NCBI GenBank assembly: GCA_937965925.1
Contig: CALCME010000027.1
Location: 1 to 10,321 of the forward strand
DNA: 10,321 nucleotides
Direction of reading: 5' to 3'
Source of the DNA: Candidatus Absconditabacterales bacterium
GTDB lineage: Bacteria > Patescibacteriota > Gracilibacteria > Absconditabacterales > Absconditicoccaceae
A program made the position numbers and the translations under genes. The first letter of the stretch is position 1; the number at the start of each line of letters is the position of its first letter. Shown one piece after another: positions 9,831 through 10,321 of the stretch. Under the pieces are notes generated by a model that searched no databases, was not told the origin of the DNA, and saw only the letters and a program-made list of their open reading frames with translations.

Positions 9831-9857
9831 CTAAAGCCGGAAGCTTTAGCTTCGGTT
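9831..9857 (-). promoter_or_regulatory. Alternative hairpins in the murI leader
   Basis: Two stems share bases and cannot form together. CTAAAGC (9831-9837) pairs perfectly with GCTTTAG (9843-9849) around a five-base loop. GAAGC (9840-9844) pairs with GCTTC (9849-9853) around TTTA, and extends by four more pairs with one bulged base to 9835 and 9857. On the murI strand the element ends about 15 bases before the start codon, so it could affect translation initiation. It could equally belong to the untranslated region of the divergent ligase gene. No known riboswitch class was recognised. Confidence 0.4.
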
Positions 9858-9944
9858 GTCTACTAAGATAATGAAATTTGAATTGAAATCACTACTAATA
9901 GAAAAAACTAAGAGAAAGAATCGTTTTAATTGATATTTCAGCAT
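9858..9944. other. Divergent murI/murD intergenic region
   Basis: This AT-rich stretch must carry promoters for one or both divergent genes. A GATAAT at 9867-9872 resembles a -10 on the plus strand, but I see no -35 at proper spacing. On the murI strand no convincing pair was found. No RNA gene is apparent. Confidence 0.35.
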
Positions 9945-10321
9945 ATGAACATAGCAATACTAGGATATTGATCAGAATGAACCTCTACATATAGATTCCT
10001 TACAAGTAAAAAGTGAATATCACCAGCAGATATCACGATTTTAGATAAAAATCAGAGCATAACTCCCCCACAATGAGCAAACATTAGCCTAGGAGAATGA
10101 TATCTGACTAGAATAAGCTCTTTTGATGAGATTTGGAGAAGTCCCTGATTTACTAATCATAAACTAGAAGAAAAACTAGGAACAGAAATATTTCAGTCAA
10201 TCTTACCAAAACTTATCTCTCAGACTTCATATTTCTTCCAACACTACTCTTGAACTACTGTTGCGGTAACGTGAACAAAAGGAAAATCAACGACAGTCTC
10301 ATTTTTACAAACATTGCTTTC
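9945..10321 (+). CDS. murD: Mur ligase, probably MurD (UDP-MurNAc-L-Ala:D-Glu ligase), 3' end missing
   Basis: The window holds 125 complete codons of the N-terminal part. It starts with a Rossmann-like MNIAILGYGSEGTST, has RSPGF at 65-69 (compare the SPG element before the second domain in MurD), and a P-loop GTKGKST at 110-116 that begins the central ATPase domain. MurD adds D-glutamate to UDP-MurNAc-L-alanine with ATP in the cytoplasm. The N-terminal layout, the SPG motif and the TGTKGKST form favour MurD. MurC is less likely because its N-terminal motif differs. The neighbouring divergent murI, which makes the D-Glu substrate, supports this. TGA codons supply Gly in the GYGSEG loop, in SPG and in the P-loop. 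ATG 9945 fits the family start, with no Shine-Dalgarno sequence. The gene runs off the right edge, so domains two and three and any later genes are not seen. Confidence 0.88.

Overview
The window reads coherently only if UGA is translated as glycine (genetic code 25). With the standard code, recJ, ndk, atpD, yidC, murI and a Mur ligase gene all break at TGA codons. Those TGAs fall where the families have glycine, for example three in the ATP synthase beta P-loop and one in the Gly-Cys-Thr-His motif of glutamate racemase. Every gene with a visible end stops at TAA or TAG. The recoding, AT-rich composition, short intergenic gaps and near absence of Shine-Dalgarno sequences point to the CPR/Patescibacteria groups Absconditabacteria (SR1) or Gracilibacteria (BD1-5). 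The window alone does not separate these two.

Layout. 1-148: a perfect 42-bp AT-rich palindrome, then the recJ leader. 149-1816: recJ (single-strand DNA exonuclease). 1951-2403: ndk, behind a TTGACA promoter candidate. 2479-2715: rpmE (ribosomal protein L31, four-cysteine form). 2743-2800: a stem-loop region with two mutually exclusive pairings. 2812-4392: a same-strand run of small membrane-protein genes, consisting of a bacterial PH-like protein, a two-helix protein, a doubtful 55-aa ORF and a second two-helix protein resembling the first. 4414-5820: atpD (F1 beta) without other ATP synthase genes beside it, ending in a strong terminator. 5965-6804: yidC-type insertase, then another strong terminator. 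7056-9011: a 651-aa, lysine-rich, predicted coiled-coil protein that I do not recognise. 9031-9816, minus strand: murI. 9945 to the window end: the N-terminal part of a Mur ligase, most likely murD, divergent from murI.

Links between genes. MurI makes D-glutamate and MurD adds it to UDP-MurNAc-L-Ala, so the divergent pair covers supply and use of one peptidoglycan precursor. AtpD and YidC sit next to each other. YidC family proteins help insert F0 subunits in model bacteria, but a terminator separates the two genes here. The least explained material is the membrane-protein cluster (2812-4392), the large coiled-coil gene, and the two leaders with alternative hairpins (before the PH-like gene and before murI).
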